NCBI GenBank assembly: GCA_905221605.1
Contig: CAJNDS010002252.1
Location: forward strand, 173,501 to 237,500
DNA from: Symbiodinium natans
Taxonomy: Eukaryota > Sar > Dinophyceae > Suessiales > Symbiodiniaceae
Direction: 5' to 3'
DNA length: 64,000 nucleotides
The notes under the pieces were generated by a model, which saw only the letters and a list, made by a program, of their open reading frames with translations, was not told the DNA's origin and did no database searches. Made by a program: the position numbers and the translations under genes. Each line of letters opens with the position of its first letter. The first letter of the stretch is position 1. Below are positions 9,201 to 20,700 of the stretch, piece by piece.

Positions 9201-11351
9201 CCGAAGAGACCCATATTCTAGCAGTGCACCCTGGGCTACCACATCTGATTTTATGGTAAGACGACGAAGAGAGTCTGACTTTAACCACTGGTGATAGTAC
9301 TCTGTAGCAGTGCTTACTACCCGAGACCACCATTCCGGAGCCCCCGGACTAAGGCTGCGCATCAGTGGTCCGATCCTAGCCATCCAATCTCCAGTGGCCA
9401 CGCTGGCCTCAGCGGATCCCTCCGTTACCTCTAAAAGAGGCAAGGTTTGCACCAGTTTAGATGGCTCCTCGGATTTCCCTACTTCACTTGGGTCCCATGG
9501 CAAAGGAGGTGGACCTGGTATCGGTGAAGGTGGCAATGGCACAGTGGTAGTCGGACCGAAGGATACAGACCGAGGTGGCGTAAGCGGAGGTGGTCCTTCT
9601 GGCACACGGGTCCCACCAGGAGTGTACACGGCATTACCGCTAGTACCAACCCTAGGGGTCCTAGGACCATCCGGCTCCCCCAAACCTCCTAACCCACTCC
9701 TGAACGGACTTTTGGCCTTTGGGGACAGCGCATCAATTAAAGGCGGAAAGTGACTGTCACCTGCGGCAGTGACACCAGTGGCGATTGGCACGGGGTCCAA
9801 GTCAATCAGCGACAGGGGCTGAGGCCTGGATCCAGATTCTGCTCGCATGTCTAACAGCCGGTCCGGCTGTCTAGTCCCAATAGGAGGATCATGGTGCAGG
9901 TTGGGCAACAACGAAGTCAGGCTGGGCACAGGTTCTGGCAGTGGTCTCACGGGACCCTCAACACCCAACAAACCCCCCCAATCCCCCAACAAATCCTTAT
10001 CCCTTAGAACCCCAGTCCCTGGAAGTCCCGGGTTATAGATGTGCTGGGAAGGCCTTTGCGGATGCTGGCCTCCTGATCCAAAGTAACCCTTATCCTTTCC
10101 CCATCCCTTACCTTCACTATCCCGCGGAGGAACCCTATCCAGGATATCTATGGGATCTGACACAGGCACGGCAGGAAACAGTCCTGCTGACACAAATGGA
10201 TCTGCTCGGTCAACGGAACTTACATGGCTCGCCTCACGATGGGCATGCATTATCCTGGCGGTGCTTGGGGCATTAGGGGCTTTAGGGAAGGCATTAGAGG
10301 TTGCGCGGCTTGCATCAGGCTGGGCAAAGGAGTGCGTGCCAGGCAGGCTCGGGACTGCAGGAAAACGTCCCCACGAAGCTTCAGGCTGTGCGATACCCCC
10401 TAAACCACCACCTCTGTCCCAACTCATATCACCCTGAACCCCTAAGCTCCCATCCCTTCTAATCAGGCCATCATATGTTGTCGTTCTGTACAAATGCTCA
10501 AGGTTTTCCGGTCTGTACACACCTACTCTACTGCTACTCTGCTGAAACTGCTCATATCGCTGCCCTTCTACGGGAATCTCCAAAGCAGAATGCAAGGTGC
10601 TAGTCGATCTAGACTGCTCAGCCTTTTCCAGTCTCTGCAGCAAGATGGCCATGACGGGGTCTATGGGTCTTCGGCTGTCATGTAGGAGGTCCATCAGTTG
10701 CGAGGCAGGTAGCGTTGCCATGTGATGTCTAGCTTCTTCCATTGCTCTTGCATCCAAAAAACCAGGTTGGGTCAAAGGAGCAGTACTTGATAGAGCTTGC
10801 TGGTCTCTCGCTGTCGTAGTTGCGTCCAAGCCATCAGCTCCACCAAAAGATCTAACTCCCACCGGTCGCTCAGCAAAGATGCCTGACGACCCTCCTCTGG
10901 AATCCATGCTTCCCAGCGAAGGAGCCTTTGCTCTCTCAGTTCCAGTGTCTGACCTCTCGCCACCTGAATGTCGAGGACTATCTCTAGCAGTCAGATCAAA
11001 ATGCTCAGTGGTTGAAGCAGGAACATCCAAACCTGTCGTTCCTTGCCCATAAGGAGGCTCTGTCTCCTCCAAGGGTAAGTCGCTTGGCCTCATATTTCGC
11101 AGCAACAGCTCATTGTTGGCCCGCTCAGACCACCAGACATTTCCTTGTACAGACACCGGCACATCCGTACGTCTTAGCTCGTCGCCCGGTACAGCCCGGT
11201 CACCACCACGAAGCGGCTCATCTCCCGGTACAGCCCGGTCATCTAAATTCGGATTTTCCATCTGTAGTCTATCAATGCTTCCAGTTTCATGACTATCACT
11301 TGGCGGATCGGCAGGAAGCTCTCCTTGAAAGCGACGTCGAAGATAATCCAT
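6240..11351 (-). CDS. Copia Gag-protease-integrase polyprotein (first frame)
   Basis: Open frame of 1703 codons starting just inside the 5' LTR. Residues 1 to about 850 are a proline- and glycine-rich Gag-like region. About 917-937 is a CCCH zinc finger (C-x8-C-x5-C-x3-H), followed near 950 by a CCHC knuckle (C-x2-C-x4-H-x4-C). The protease motif LIDGGATH is near 1064 (G in place of the usual S/T after the catalytic Asp). About 1230-1320 resembles a degenerate methyltransferase-like fold seen in other dinoflagellate Copia proteins (inference). Integrase follows: an HHCC-like region near 1490, first catalytic Asp in NVDISGPHR near 1520, second in LHSDHAPAL near 1675. The frame stops at 6240 before the integrase Glu, because the A run at about 6254-6258 has one base too many. 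Removing one A would give HKTTSLPEQ, the expected integrase sequence. Confidence 0.9.
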   Translation of the reverse strand: MDYLRRRFQGELPADPPSDSHETGSIDRLQMENPNLDDRAVPGDEPLRGGDRAVPGDELRRTDVPVSVQGNVWWSERANNELLLRNMRPSDLPLEETEPPYGQGTTGLDVPASTTEHFDLTARDSPRHSGGERSDTGTERAKAPSLGSMDSRGGSSGIFAERPVGVRSFGGADGLDATTTARDQQALSSTAPLTQPGFLDARAMEEARHHMATLPASQLMDLLHDSRRPIDPVMAILLQRLEKAEQSRSTSTLHSALEIPVEGQRYEQFQQSSSRVGVYRPENLEHLYRTTTYDGLIRRDGSLGVQGDMSWDRGGGLGGIAQPEASWGRFPAVPSLPGTHSFAQPDASRATSNAFPKAPNAPSTARIMHAHREASHVSSVDRADPFVSAGLFPAVPVSDPIDILDRVPPRDSEGKGWGKDKGYFGSGGQHPQRPSQHIYNPGLPGTGVLRDKDLLGDWGGLLGVEGPVRPLPEPVPSLTSLLPNLHHDPPIGTRQPDRLLDMRAESGSRPQPLSLIDLDPVPIATGVTAAGDSHFPPLIDALSPKAKSPFRSGLGGLGEPDGPRTPRVGTSGNAVYTPGGTRVPEGPPPLTPPRSVSFGPTTTVPLPPSPIPGPPPLPWDPSEVGKSEEPSKLVQTLPLLEVTEGSAEASVATGDWMARIGPLMRSLSPGAPEWWSRVVSTATEYYHQWLKSDSLRRLTIKSDVVAQGALLEYGSLRRVEERGSVLVLQALPPALQSEAVSVRALGTVPLLFLAMTKYQPGGTGEKSAILSFLTQPQLEGGNGVQSNHAALRKWERLYRRCVELGLAPPDPTLLVRALDGLGKAIGNKSPHIAFRLATFRHQYQLDAIPNETSVLQYCQLLIAEAEAWMIAASAGGEPSKHPRVAAMDPAAPPENPKKPPAGKAKGGNKGEKGKGEGGPLTAEGNCKFFMSDGGCRYGKPCIHPHPTLTPSEGKCFNCGAVDHGMTECPRPKSTSTPSPGKGKGKENSPKKPPQPSCPAAEPKAPAVAPRKSPKGRKLEGAPAVEGAESEARVAALQATSGYDGAKVLSVAASLKGIEEHKPRGLIDGGATHNLRYAGPNEYRKARPVTVKLASGEAHDLRISAVGTLLSPNPAVQPIVAMGLCTRLLGCKVVWEGSQCWIVHPNSGTLDVTMVDDCPEVESSVCLNLIQQIEEVRGKLMLKALRPVEPGSAEWVQASGEEFFEGIRDWVRAQWTDESVNAEHIIPKESFDIHDLKLNRHARRRIKRGHVVVCVGADVSQWRFRGSQQVVKLSPEVNGGFRNEALYKYLLRCAGDGLITGLIGDMPHQKDEQVRCITLAEVAQQGLRRTSDTSQQCTLVLKYPEGSPLTQDPGLGQIVKTWALKNVSFDLGALDGTHQEPTHVITNSGSIWETFDEVRAPNGSIWAPTKSHHEVKKWPKALCTAVHLAMSEWQRGPEYLEKEDNMRIARLQHLFAIGCEPGYPDETCLLRPLKTKSKEMFRRHCLAGHRPWRPDCAACVDSMAHVRPHRRLKFSRVCGMNVDISGPHRTQKAEDQDVACPRYFIVCNYSFPLFQHPLSQTEKEDVPQDVPIPDEFEEEPPEDAVPEVGGVVDGEDWEIAEEPDERGDDWIDEARVKDENKKWETIIATCKEPTYKVLNIPLLEILPSKSPQAIISALNRFYAKLRSWGLPVFRLHSDHAPALTHKSVSDWATHRGIHKNHITS

Positions 11352-11402
11352 CGAAATGTTCGCCTCCAGAGCCCCTCAAGCGATGATTGGGCTCATCACC
11401 GC

Positions 11403-11630
11403 TGTGATGGCCATGGCTGGATGATGTGAAACTTCGCTCGGGCACCCTTTTTATCACCGCACAAAGACAACCAGAAATGCCAAAAGCTCTTAAGGCCTAC
11501 ATGATTCTCGTTAAAAAGAAAGTATGATGGCACTTAGATTCAGGAGCCCTAACCCCTAAACCCTAAGATCGCACCTGGATGGCCTGAGCAGCTGTCGGGT
11601 TGTTCCACTCGTGTTGAACCTCCGCGCACA
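11403..11630 (-). repeat. 5' LTR of the Copia element
   Basis: Identical to 22-249 except one base. It should hold the promoter of the minus-strand element. The primer binding site should lie just inside (about 11375-11402). I could not match that sequence with confidence to a tRNA 3' end. Confidence 0.92.
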
Positions 11631-11791
11631 AGGGTTTAGGGTTTAGCCAAATTGCCTCTCGCTCATCAGGCCGGGCCGTCACGCCGCATTTTAAAATCTA
11701 CAACAATACCCGTCGCAGACCCATACAAATGCATCGTGCAAAACCCTTCTTTCGGGAACCGCCTTCTTCTCCCCAAACCCTGGTTCTCAAG

Positions 11792-14700
11792 GTGACCTAC
11801 TTCTTCCTGGGTTTTGACGCCTCTAGGTAGGGCCTGGGGCTAGGGTTTGGGGTTTAGGGTTCGGGGTTTCGCGTTTAGGGTTAAGGCTCGGGGTTTAGGG
11901 CCTAAAGTTTAGGGTGTAGGGTTTAGGGTTTAGGATTTAGGGCCTAAAGTTTAGGGTTTCGGGTTTAAGGTTTAGGGTTTAGGGTTCTTGCTAGAGGGTG
12001 GCCGCCCCGAGCATCCAAGGAAGGCTTCCAGAGCTCCGTGCTGGCCGAAGAGCGCGTGCCCTGGTCCGAAGCTCCTTTGGGGTTTAGGGTTTAGGGTTTA
12101 GGGTTTAGGGTTTAGGGTTTAGGGTTTAGGGTTAGGGTTTGGGCTTTGAGGGCTTTACGGGTTTAGGGTTAAGGGATTAAGGGTTTCAGGGCTTTGAGAG
12201 TTTAGGCTTTACGGGTTTAGGGTTAAGGGTTTCAGGGTTTGAGGGATTCAGGGCTTTGAGAGTTTAGGGTTTAGGGTCGAGGCTGTCAGGGTTCAGGGTT
12301 TAGGGTTATTGCAGTTTTCTCCAGCCAGACCTGGCGAACCCAAAGCCCCTACATTGTTGCAGGTTGTTTTCACAATACCCTTTGATTGATTTCTAGGTTA
12401 CCCAAAAAGATTGGGTACAGAGTCGAGGGTCAACCCTCTCGCCCTTTCCTTCCCCCCCGACCCCAAACCCCAACCCCCAACCCCTAAAAACCCTAAAAAC
12501 CCTAAAAACCCTAAAAGCCCTAAAACCCCTAAAGCCCTCAAAACCCTAAAACCCTAAAAGCCCTAAAAACCCTAAAAACCCTAAAAACCCCTAAAAACCC
12601 TAAAAACCCTAAACCCTAAACCCTAAACCCTAAACCCCACATGAACCCTATGCGCCCCCCCCACATCTCGAAGGTCACCTGCCAGCGCGACAGCCGCACT
12701 TGGTTTGGCGGTGCCCTTCCCGGCTTTGCGGCTTGGCCATGAAAAGGGTTTAGGGTTTAGGGTTTAGGGTTTAGGGTTTTTAGGGTTTAGAGTTTAGAGT
12801 TTAGGGTTTAGGGTTTAGGGTTTAGGGTTTAGGGTTTAGGGTTTAGGGTCAGGGTTTACCTGGTGCCCCAAGAGCCACACCTAAGAGGGATTTTGGGTTC
12901 CATGAGTCTTCATGTTGATGCGGCTTTGTTGGGCCCCCAACTTTCGGGGGTTTGTATTTGTAGGGCTGTCGGGCTTAACTTTTTTGGGGGCTAATGGTAG
13001 GGCTTGTAGAGGGTTTAGGGTTTCGGGCTCTAGCACAAGAGCCCCAAAACCCTTTTTGTGGGATCTCTGTGGCTGGATAGGTTGCGGAAGCCCCTTGCCA
13101 AAGAATCAGGGCGCGAACTTCCGTGGTTTTAAGTTTAGGGATTATAGGGTATAGGGTTTAGGGTTTAGGGTTTAGGGTTTAGGGTTTAGGGTTTAGGGTT
13201 TAGGGTTTAGGGTTCGTCGAACCCCTAAACCCCAAACCCGGCAAGCCCTGAACTTCAAATGCAAGCGCAGGAGACGAACCGCGAGTCGAGGAACTTTGGC
13301 TGGTGCCTGGGTGCGCCATCCCCTACCAGGGTTTAGGGTTTAGGGTTTAGGGTTTAGGGTTTAGGGCTTAGGGTTTAGGGTTTAGGATTTAGGGTTTAGG
13401 GTTTAGGGTTTAGGGTAATCAATCCTCTCAAAAGGGGACCCTAGAGCCTCAACCCGAAACCCTAAGTCCTTGCTTGTGAGGGCATGCGGGTGGGATGGGG
13501 GTTCGGGTAGGTAGCAAAGAAAGGGTCTAAGCCCTAAACCCTAAACCCTAAACCCTAAACCCGAAACCCTAAACCCTTCCTGGCAGGTACCTACGGCATC
13601 CCTGCCGAGGTCTCCTGCACCGCGCTGTACATGGAGCCCACGCCTCGGATCTTGGGGTGTTTTGGGGGGTCGAGGGTCTATAGGGTTTAGGGTTTAGGGT
13701 TTAGGGTTTAGGGTTCAGGGTTTAGGGTTTTGGGTATAGGGTTTAGGGTTTAGGGTTTAGGGTTTAGGGCTTCGGGTCTAGAGGGTTTAGGGTTTAGGTG
13801 TGGTTGAGGGCTTGAGGGCTTAGAGGTTTAGTAGGCTGAAGGGCGCTCGGACTCTAGGGGCTTATGCGCACTGTCACAGCGGACCATCCAAGCGAGAAGC
13901 ACGCCAAGATGTATAGGACTCGGTACATTCCCTCCCCCCAATATGAAACCTCCGCCCTACCACTTAATTGTCAAAACTCCTGCAAATATTTTACCAATAT
14001 ATCTATACTTGGGGTATTCAATATTAGGGGGTAAAGGGGGTTTAATATTAGGGGGATGGGATTAGTGATTCAGGCATTGCGCCGCTTTCGGGCCTGCTTC
14101 CCAGCAGAATATACACATTCCATACCTACCATAGGGCTACGATGGGAACAGGACAGTGCGTGGCCTATACCGGTGCGCCAACCACCGTCCGCATAATCGC
14201 CGGATATCCGCGGCCATCAAAAACGGTGTTAAAGAGAACACGTGGTGGTTGCCAGATATCGTTCGGTGCAACGCATATGGATGCCACGGGCACTGTACAA
14301 GCAAGCGGGACTCAGGACTTTTGACGACCGAAAACCAAAATCAGACTTGGAAACATCTCTTAAGAAAACAGGTACGTGTTCACAAGGTGCTGGCCGCAAA
14401 GAGCCAACGTAGGGTCGTCTGTTTGATTACCAAATGCTTGTGGCACAGAACCAAGCTTTAGCGCAGGAAGGGTGCCAACACTCAGCTTGGCCACATTGGC
14501 CGGAGTTCTCCACCCTGTTGAAACAACAACATGTAGGAAGGGGCTCGAGCGCTGAAACCCACTCGACGGAGCACGCCCAAGACTGCTGAAACATCCTGGT
14601 TTGCAAGACCGACTAGCAAGCTTAGGGGTTCAAAGTTTTAGGGGTTTGGGGCTTTAGGGCTTTATCGGGCTTTCGGGCTTAGGGGGCAGGATGTGGGGTA

Positions 14701-17700
14701 CAACAGGTTTTGGGTTGCCAGGGTTTGGGCTTTGGCAAAGTTTGGGTTTGCCCCAAATCCCAAATTCTGAACCTTGGATCCCCTAATAACCTTGTGCCCG
14801 AAACTCTACACACACAACCCCAAAACCCTTCCAAGCCCCAAACCCCAAACCCTAAACAAACCCTCAAACCCTCAAACCCTAAACCCCAGACCCTAAACCC
14901 TAACCCCTAACCCCGAAACCCCTAGCCCTAAACCCTAAACCCTAAACCCTAAACCCTAAACCCTAAACCCCCCAAACCCCAAGGTACGGCCGGGCTTCGA
15001 CGACCATGCGCCGCTGGTGCCGATGCAGCCGCGAGTCCATGTGCCTTCACGGAAAGAGTTTAGGGTTGAGGGTTTGGGTTTTAGGGTTTAGGGTTTAGGG
15101 TTTAGGGTTTAGGGTTTAGGGTTTAGGGTTTAGGGTTTAGGGTTTAGGGTTTAGGGTTTAGGGTTTAGGGTTTAGGGTTTAGGGTTTAGGGTTTAGGGTT
15201 TAGGGTTTAGGGTTCGGGCGGGGCTGGGAGGAAGACCCGAAATTGCGAGGCCCAAAGCCCTAAACTCTTCTCAACCCTGTAAACCTTGTGAACCCTCAAA
15301 GCCCTATAAACCCTATACACCCCTGAAAGCCCGAGACCCTATAGACACCTCGCAACCCTAAACCCTAAACCCTAAACCCTAAACCCTAAACCCTAAACGC
15401 TGCAGAAGCATAGGGAAGTGCTTATGAGGGTGTTGAACCCTGAACCCTAGCCTCCTTCGGCAAGCTTCTGCCACCTGCAGGTGCTACATGACGACCACGA
15501 CGACTGTGCGGGAAGCTGAGGGCCATTCGGGGGGGGGGGGGGGGGGGGGGTGATTTAGGGTTTAGAGTTTAGGGTTTAGGGTTAGGATTTAGGATTATAG
15601 GAGTCAGGACTTAGGGTGTAGGGTTTAGGGCAACCCCAAACCCCCAAATCCCACGAATCCCTTAACCCTCCACGCATGCCAAAGACCCGAATCAGGTTTC
15701 TGGGGTGTGATACATGGTTTAGGGTTTAGGGTAAATGTTTAGGGTTTAGGGTTTAGGGTTTAGGGTTTACGGGCAAAACTAGGCCTCAAGCCCTCAAACC
15801 GACAGCCTTCTGTCTTGCGTGTTGTCAAGACTCATCAGATTTGGAAGGTAAACATCTCAAAAAGGTAGGGTGACCCTAAACTTTACTACCCTATACCCTC
15901 AACCCTTGTCAAATCCTAAACCCTAAACTTTCCCTAGTCCCCAAACCCTAAACCCTAAACCCTAAACCCTAAACCCTAAACCCTAAACCCTAAACCCTAA
16001 ACCCTAAACCCTAAACTTTCCCTAAGCCCCAAACCCTAAATCGAAGGCTGCAAGCCCATGTCCCCACATCCACCACGACGCGAACCTGGACTGGGTCCCT
16101 CGTCGTGCGTGATTTTTGGTTTTGGTGGGGAAGGGTTTAGGGTTTAGGGTTTAGGGTTTAGGGTTTAGGGTTTAGGGTTTAGGGTTTAGGGTTTAGGGTT
16201 TAGGGTTTAGGGTTTAGGGTTTAGGGTTTAGGGTTTAGGGTTTAGGGTTTAGGGTTCAGGGTTCAGGGTTCAGGGTTTAGGGTTTAGGGTTTAGGGTAAG
16301 GGTTTAGGGTTTAGGGTTTAGGGTTTAGGGTTTAGGGTTCAGGGTTCAGGGTTTGGGGTTTAGGGTTTAGGGTTTAGGGTTTATTTAGGGTGTAGCCGAG
16401 CAGGTAGCGTTTGGCCTTTTGGGGCTTTATCGTATCATCCGTTTGGGCCAGGTACTCAGCAACTAGGTGTATAAACCCAAACCCTGAACCCTAAATCCTC
16501 AACCCTTCAACCTTTTGAGCACGCCTTGACAAGTTAGGCCGGGGATGTGCACTGCAGGTCTCGGGTTCATGTATCCTAAACCCTAAACCCTAAACCCCAA
16601 ACCCCAAACCCCGGGCCTGGGTGTTCTTCGTTACGGTCTTAGGGCTTTCTGGTTTTTTGGACTATGGTTTACAGGCTCTTGGGTTTTATTTCAAGGCCTG
16701 GTCTAATCTTCAATGTGCATACTTGTGGGTTGACCCTGGGTCCAGGGCATCCACAACCTTCACGCGCTTCTCATCAACAACCTGGACCAGCACGGATACT
16801 CGTTCGCAAAGGGCAGGTGGGTAAGCTCCAACCCTGCGCCTGCGGGTTCGTGGCTCAGAGCCCCTGAACTCAGGGTATTGCAAGACACCTTGCAGAGGGG
16901 TTTGCATCAGGGGCATCCTCTTTGTGGGTTTCCAGTAGCAAGGATTATACTATGTTGGGGTACAGGCTGTCTTTTTCTTGAAGTTCCCACACTGTAGAAG
17001 CCCCAAACCCTGCAGATCCCAAAAGGACAGGTTCCCTCTCTTTGTTCCTTAAGGTTTAGGGTTTAGGGTTTAGGGTTTAGGGTTTAGGGTTTAGGGTTTA
17101 GGGTTTAGTTTAGGCCTAAACCCCAAGGGCTTTCAGTCCCCAGCCAGTCTTGGCTATTCCTGCCATGGAAAGAGGTCAAGGTCAGTCTGGGGCCAAAGCC
17201 TGCGGGATACAGCAAACTCCATACTGTTGGAACATGGTTTAAGGACGAATAGTGCTGGAATTCCCTTTGGAGCCCCTCTTGGGGTATGAGGATAATGATG
17301 TTCCAACTTTATGCTTGCTTATTTTACTTGGGTTGAAGAACTTGGGTTTGGGGTTTTGACTTCAAGGTTTGGGGTTGGGAGTTGGACGGCACCTTCTAGA
17401 GAAGTATCAAACGGTTTTTCAGATTTGCCCACCTCATGCCTCATCTTCAACGCAAGTCCAGGGACTTGTGAATAGAGGTATTGCCTTACGTGCTCTCAAA
17501 GGGGTAGGAATCTGAGGGAACCCCTAACCTAACCCTTTCCTCCCTTCCACCTTGGGGTTCAGGGTTTAGGGTTCAGGGTTTAGGGTTCAGGGTTTAGGGT
17601 TCAGGGTTTAGGGTTCAGGGTTTAGGGTTTAGGGCTCCTCCCCCCCCCCCCCCCAATTGTAAGCAGTAAGATGAGGTCACTGCCACGACGCTGCCGGCCA

Positions 17701-20700
17701 CCACGCTGCTTCGCCGAGAAGCTCTTTGGGGTTTAGGGTTTAGGGTTTAGGCTATGAGGTGCTCGCTTGCATCTCGAGCAGGGTGGGGGGGGGGGGGGGG
17801 AGTGGGTTGTGTTGCATAGGATCGAGGCTACTCTTTCGGAGAAGAACCCTAAAGTTGGGATGTTCGCCCGAATGCTAACAGTCCTTAATAATGGGATGAT
17901 AGTACCCCCGATTAAAATCCCGATTAAGGACTGTTGGTATAAGATGGAACATCCCAAATTCCAACCCTAATTAAACCCCAAAGCAAGATTTTTCTCGAAG
18001 AGCTCCAGACTTGTAAGCGTGCTGGTGGCTTTCGGTCGCAGCCCTAAACCCTAAAGCCTAAACCCTAAACCCTAAACCCTAAACACTATGGAAAGCCCTT
18101 TCCGAGATGCCCCGGGTTTGCGCCTGTCGAGGTCTCCCTCTCCATACATCCAGCCGTGCCCAGAGGCACTATGCTCCTGGGTCTCCGTTTTTTTTTTTTT
18201 TTTTTTGGGGGGGGGGGGGGGTTTAGGGTTTACGGTTTACGGTTTAGGGTTTAGGGTTTATAGGGTTTATGGGGTTTATAGGGTTTATAGGGTTTATAGG
18301 GTTTGTAGGGTTTATAGGGTTTATAGGGTTTATGGGGTTTACAGGGTTTACAGGGTCTATAGGGTTTATAAGGTTTATGGGGTTTAGGGTGCGCTTGCTC
18401 CCCTGGGCTTCTGAAGGGTTTCGTAGGGTTTCATAGGGCTTTATGGGGCTTTATAGGGCTTATACGGCTTATCAGGTGTATGGGGTTTATAGGGTTTCGT
18501 AGGGTTTCGTAGGGTTTCATAGGGTTTCATAGGGTGTCATAGGGTGTCATAGGCATTTTTGGGGTTTGCAGGGTTTATCGGTTTTATAGGGTTTAGGGCT
18601 TCATAGGGTTCATAGGGTTGATAGAGCTTCATAGGGCTCACAGCGCATAAAGACAGTTTAGATGAGGGTTGCGAAGTCATGGCTTGTGGGCTGGGAATTT
18701 CACAGACAGGCTGAGCCCAGGGGCTTCACAGTCGCCGCATCTCTCACCCTTCACCACACGCAGAATTCTTAAACCCCAAACCCCAAATGTTTTTTGGGTT
18801 TAGGGTTTAGGGTTTATAGGGTTTTTGGAGCATTATGGGCTTTATAGGGTCTATAGGGTTTATAGGGTTTATGGGGTTTAAGGGGCTTATAGGGTCTGTA
18901 GGGTTTATAGGGTTTACAGGGTTTATAGTGTTAATTGGGTTTATAATAGGCACCAAAGGGTTTATGGGGCTTCATAGAGTTTACAGGGCTTTATCGGGTT
19001 TATCGCACATACAGACAGTTTAGAAGCAGGTTGCCAGGGGAAGTTTCGAGACTAAGCCTAGGCCTAAACCCTAAACCCTAAACCCTAAACCCTAAACCCT
19101 AAACCCTAAACCCTAAACCCTAAACCCTATACCCTAAACCCTAAACCCTAAACCCTAAACCCTAAACCCTAAACCCTAAACCCTAAACCCTAAACCCTAA
19201 ACCCTGAACCCTCACACTCACCTCATCCCTCTCCGCTCACCATACGCAGAATTTCGGAGTTTCCGCCGTGTAGTAGGGAATATAGTACCCCTTACTATTC
19301 TCCCTGCGAAGGACTGTTTAAGGGGGAACATCCCAACGCAGAATCCTTAACCCAAACACCCTTCATCCCTCATCCCACCCTAAACCCTTCCCCCCTGAAT
19401 GCGAGCCCTACACCAGCAAGGCATCTAAACGGTGTGGGGGGGGGGGGTGGTGTTCGGACACCAAGGAATGATGAGGTATTGGTTTGCAGAGTTTAGGGTT
19501 TAGGGTTTCGGTTTAGGGGTTTTCGGCTTTAGGGGTTATACTGCTCCGCACTTTGCCAGGGGTACGACCGAATGCCCTCGCCTTTGCCGCTGGCGTCGCC
19601 GGTCCCGCAGCCGCCACCCGGACTGCAGGTTTAGGGTTTAGGGTTTAGGGTTTAGGTTTTAGGGTTTAGGGTTTAGGGTTTGGGGTCCAGGAAATTTGGA
19701 GGGTTATGGTTTGGGGCTTGGGGTTTTGGGCCTCAGCGTGTGAGGGTGCATGGTTTCAGGGTAGTTAGGGTAGTTCTTCAAGACCTGGATGCAAGAAGAT
19801 GGTAGTTCGGACGTTTAGGGCATTCACTAATTCATGCCAGAGACTCGCCCCCCCCCCCCCCCCCCCCCCAGAAAAAGGAACAAAAAACAGAAGCAAGACT
19901 ACAGGCTGTTGGCAAATCCGACGTTACGGTTAATTCGGGCTTGAGGAAGAAGCGGCGGCACCCTTCGAGCCACAAAACTCTGCACATCAAACCCAAAACC
20001 CTAAAACCTAAACCCTAAATCCTAAACCCTAAACCCTAAATTCTAAACCCTAAACCCTAAACCCTAAATTCTAAACCCTAAACCCTAAACCCCAAACCCT
20101 AAACCGTAAACCCTGGCCCTCAACTCTGAACGCCTGGCATGTCAGCTGACAGCCGCGTGACTGAGACTCGAGAGGGGAACAGAAGAGTCACACGTCATAC
20201 GTCTGCTCCTAGCTTCGAGTTTAGGGTTTAGGGTTTAGGGTTTAGGGTCGAGTGATATCCATACTAGACTATACTACTATATTGCGACGTACGAATACCA
20301 AGAGTACAAAATTTGTTACAATACTCAAAATACAACTACCAGTAGTACAAATCATACGAAGAGTACTAGTAATACAAATACTATCAGGCATGTGAAAAAA
20401 GGCTAAAACATGGGGTCGTTCTACTTATAGCAAGCGTATTCATGATGCTGGTCTAAAGGTGGTGAGGGGTACTGCGGCTGGGCTTTCAGTACGGAGCTCC
20501 GGGAAAGTACAAGGCCGTGGGCTTACGAACTCATAGCTAGGAACCAGAGTAGGCCCCCTTATTCCCGTTTTTAAGTGTTCATTTGCCCTTGTAGCCACTT
20601 TAAATCAAAAATGGCAGCCTTTTGGTCCATGGGCTACTCTTGGGTCTAGTTCGTGGGGAGTTTGGGAAGTAGGTCCCCGTTTGTCTAAGCCTTTCAATAA

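Larger units (their letters stand above)
22..11630 (-). mobile_element. Complete Ty1/Copia-class LTR retrotransposon
   Basis: Two 228-bp direct repeats (22-249 and 11403-11630) with TGTG...CACA ends enclose protease, integrase, RT and RNase H in Copia order (integrase before RT). Transcription runs right to left, so the right copy is the 5' LTR. I saw one mismatch between the LTRs (near positions 113 and 11494), which implies recent insertion. The element lies in telomeric repeat: AGGGTT precedes it at 15-20 and follows it at 11631-11636. That works as a 6-bp duplication only if one extra C (21/11402) belongs to the LTR, and in repeat DNA it is ambiguous. Four single-base frameshifts interrupt the polyprotein. 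It carries an unusual dioxygenase-like domain between integrase and RT. Confidence 0.93.
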
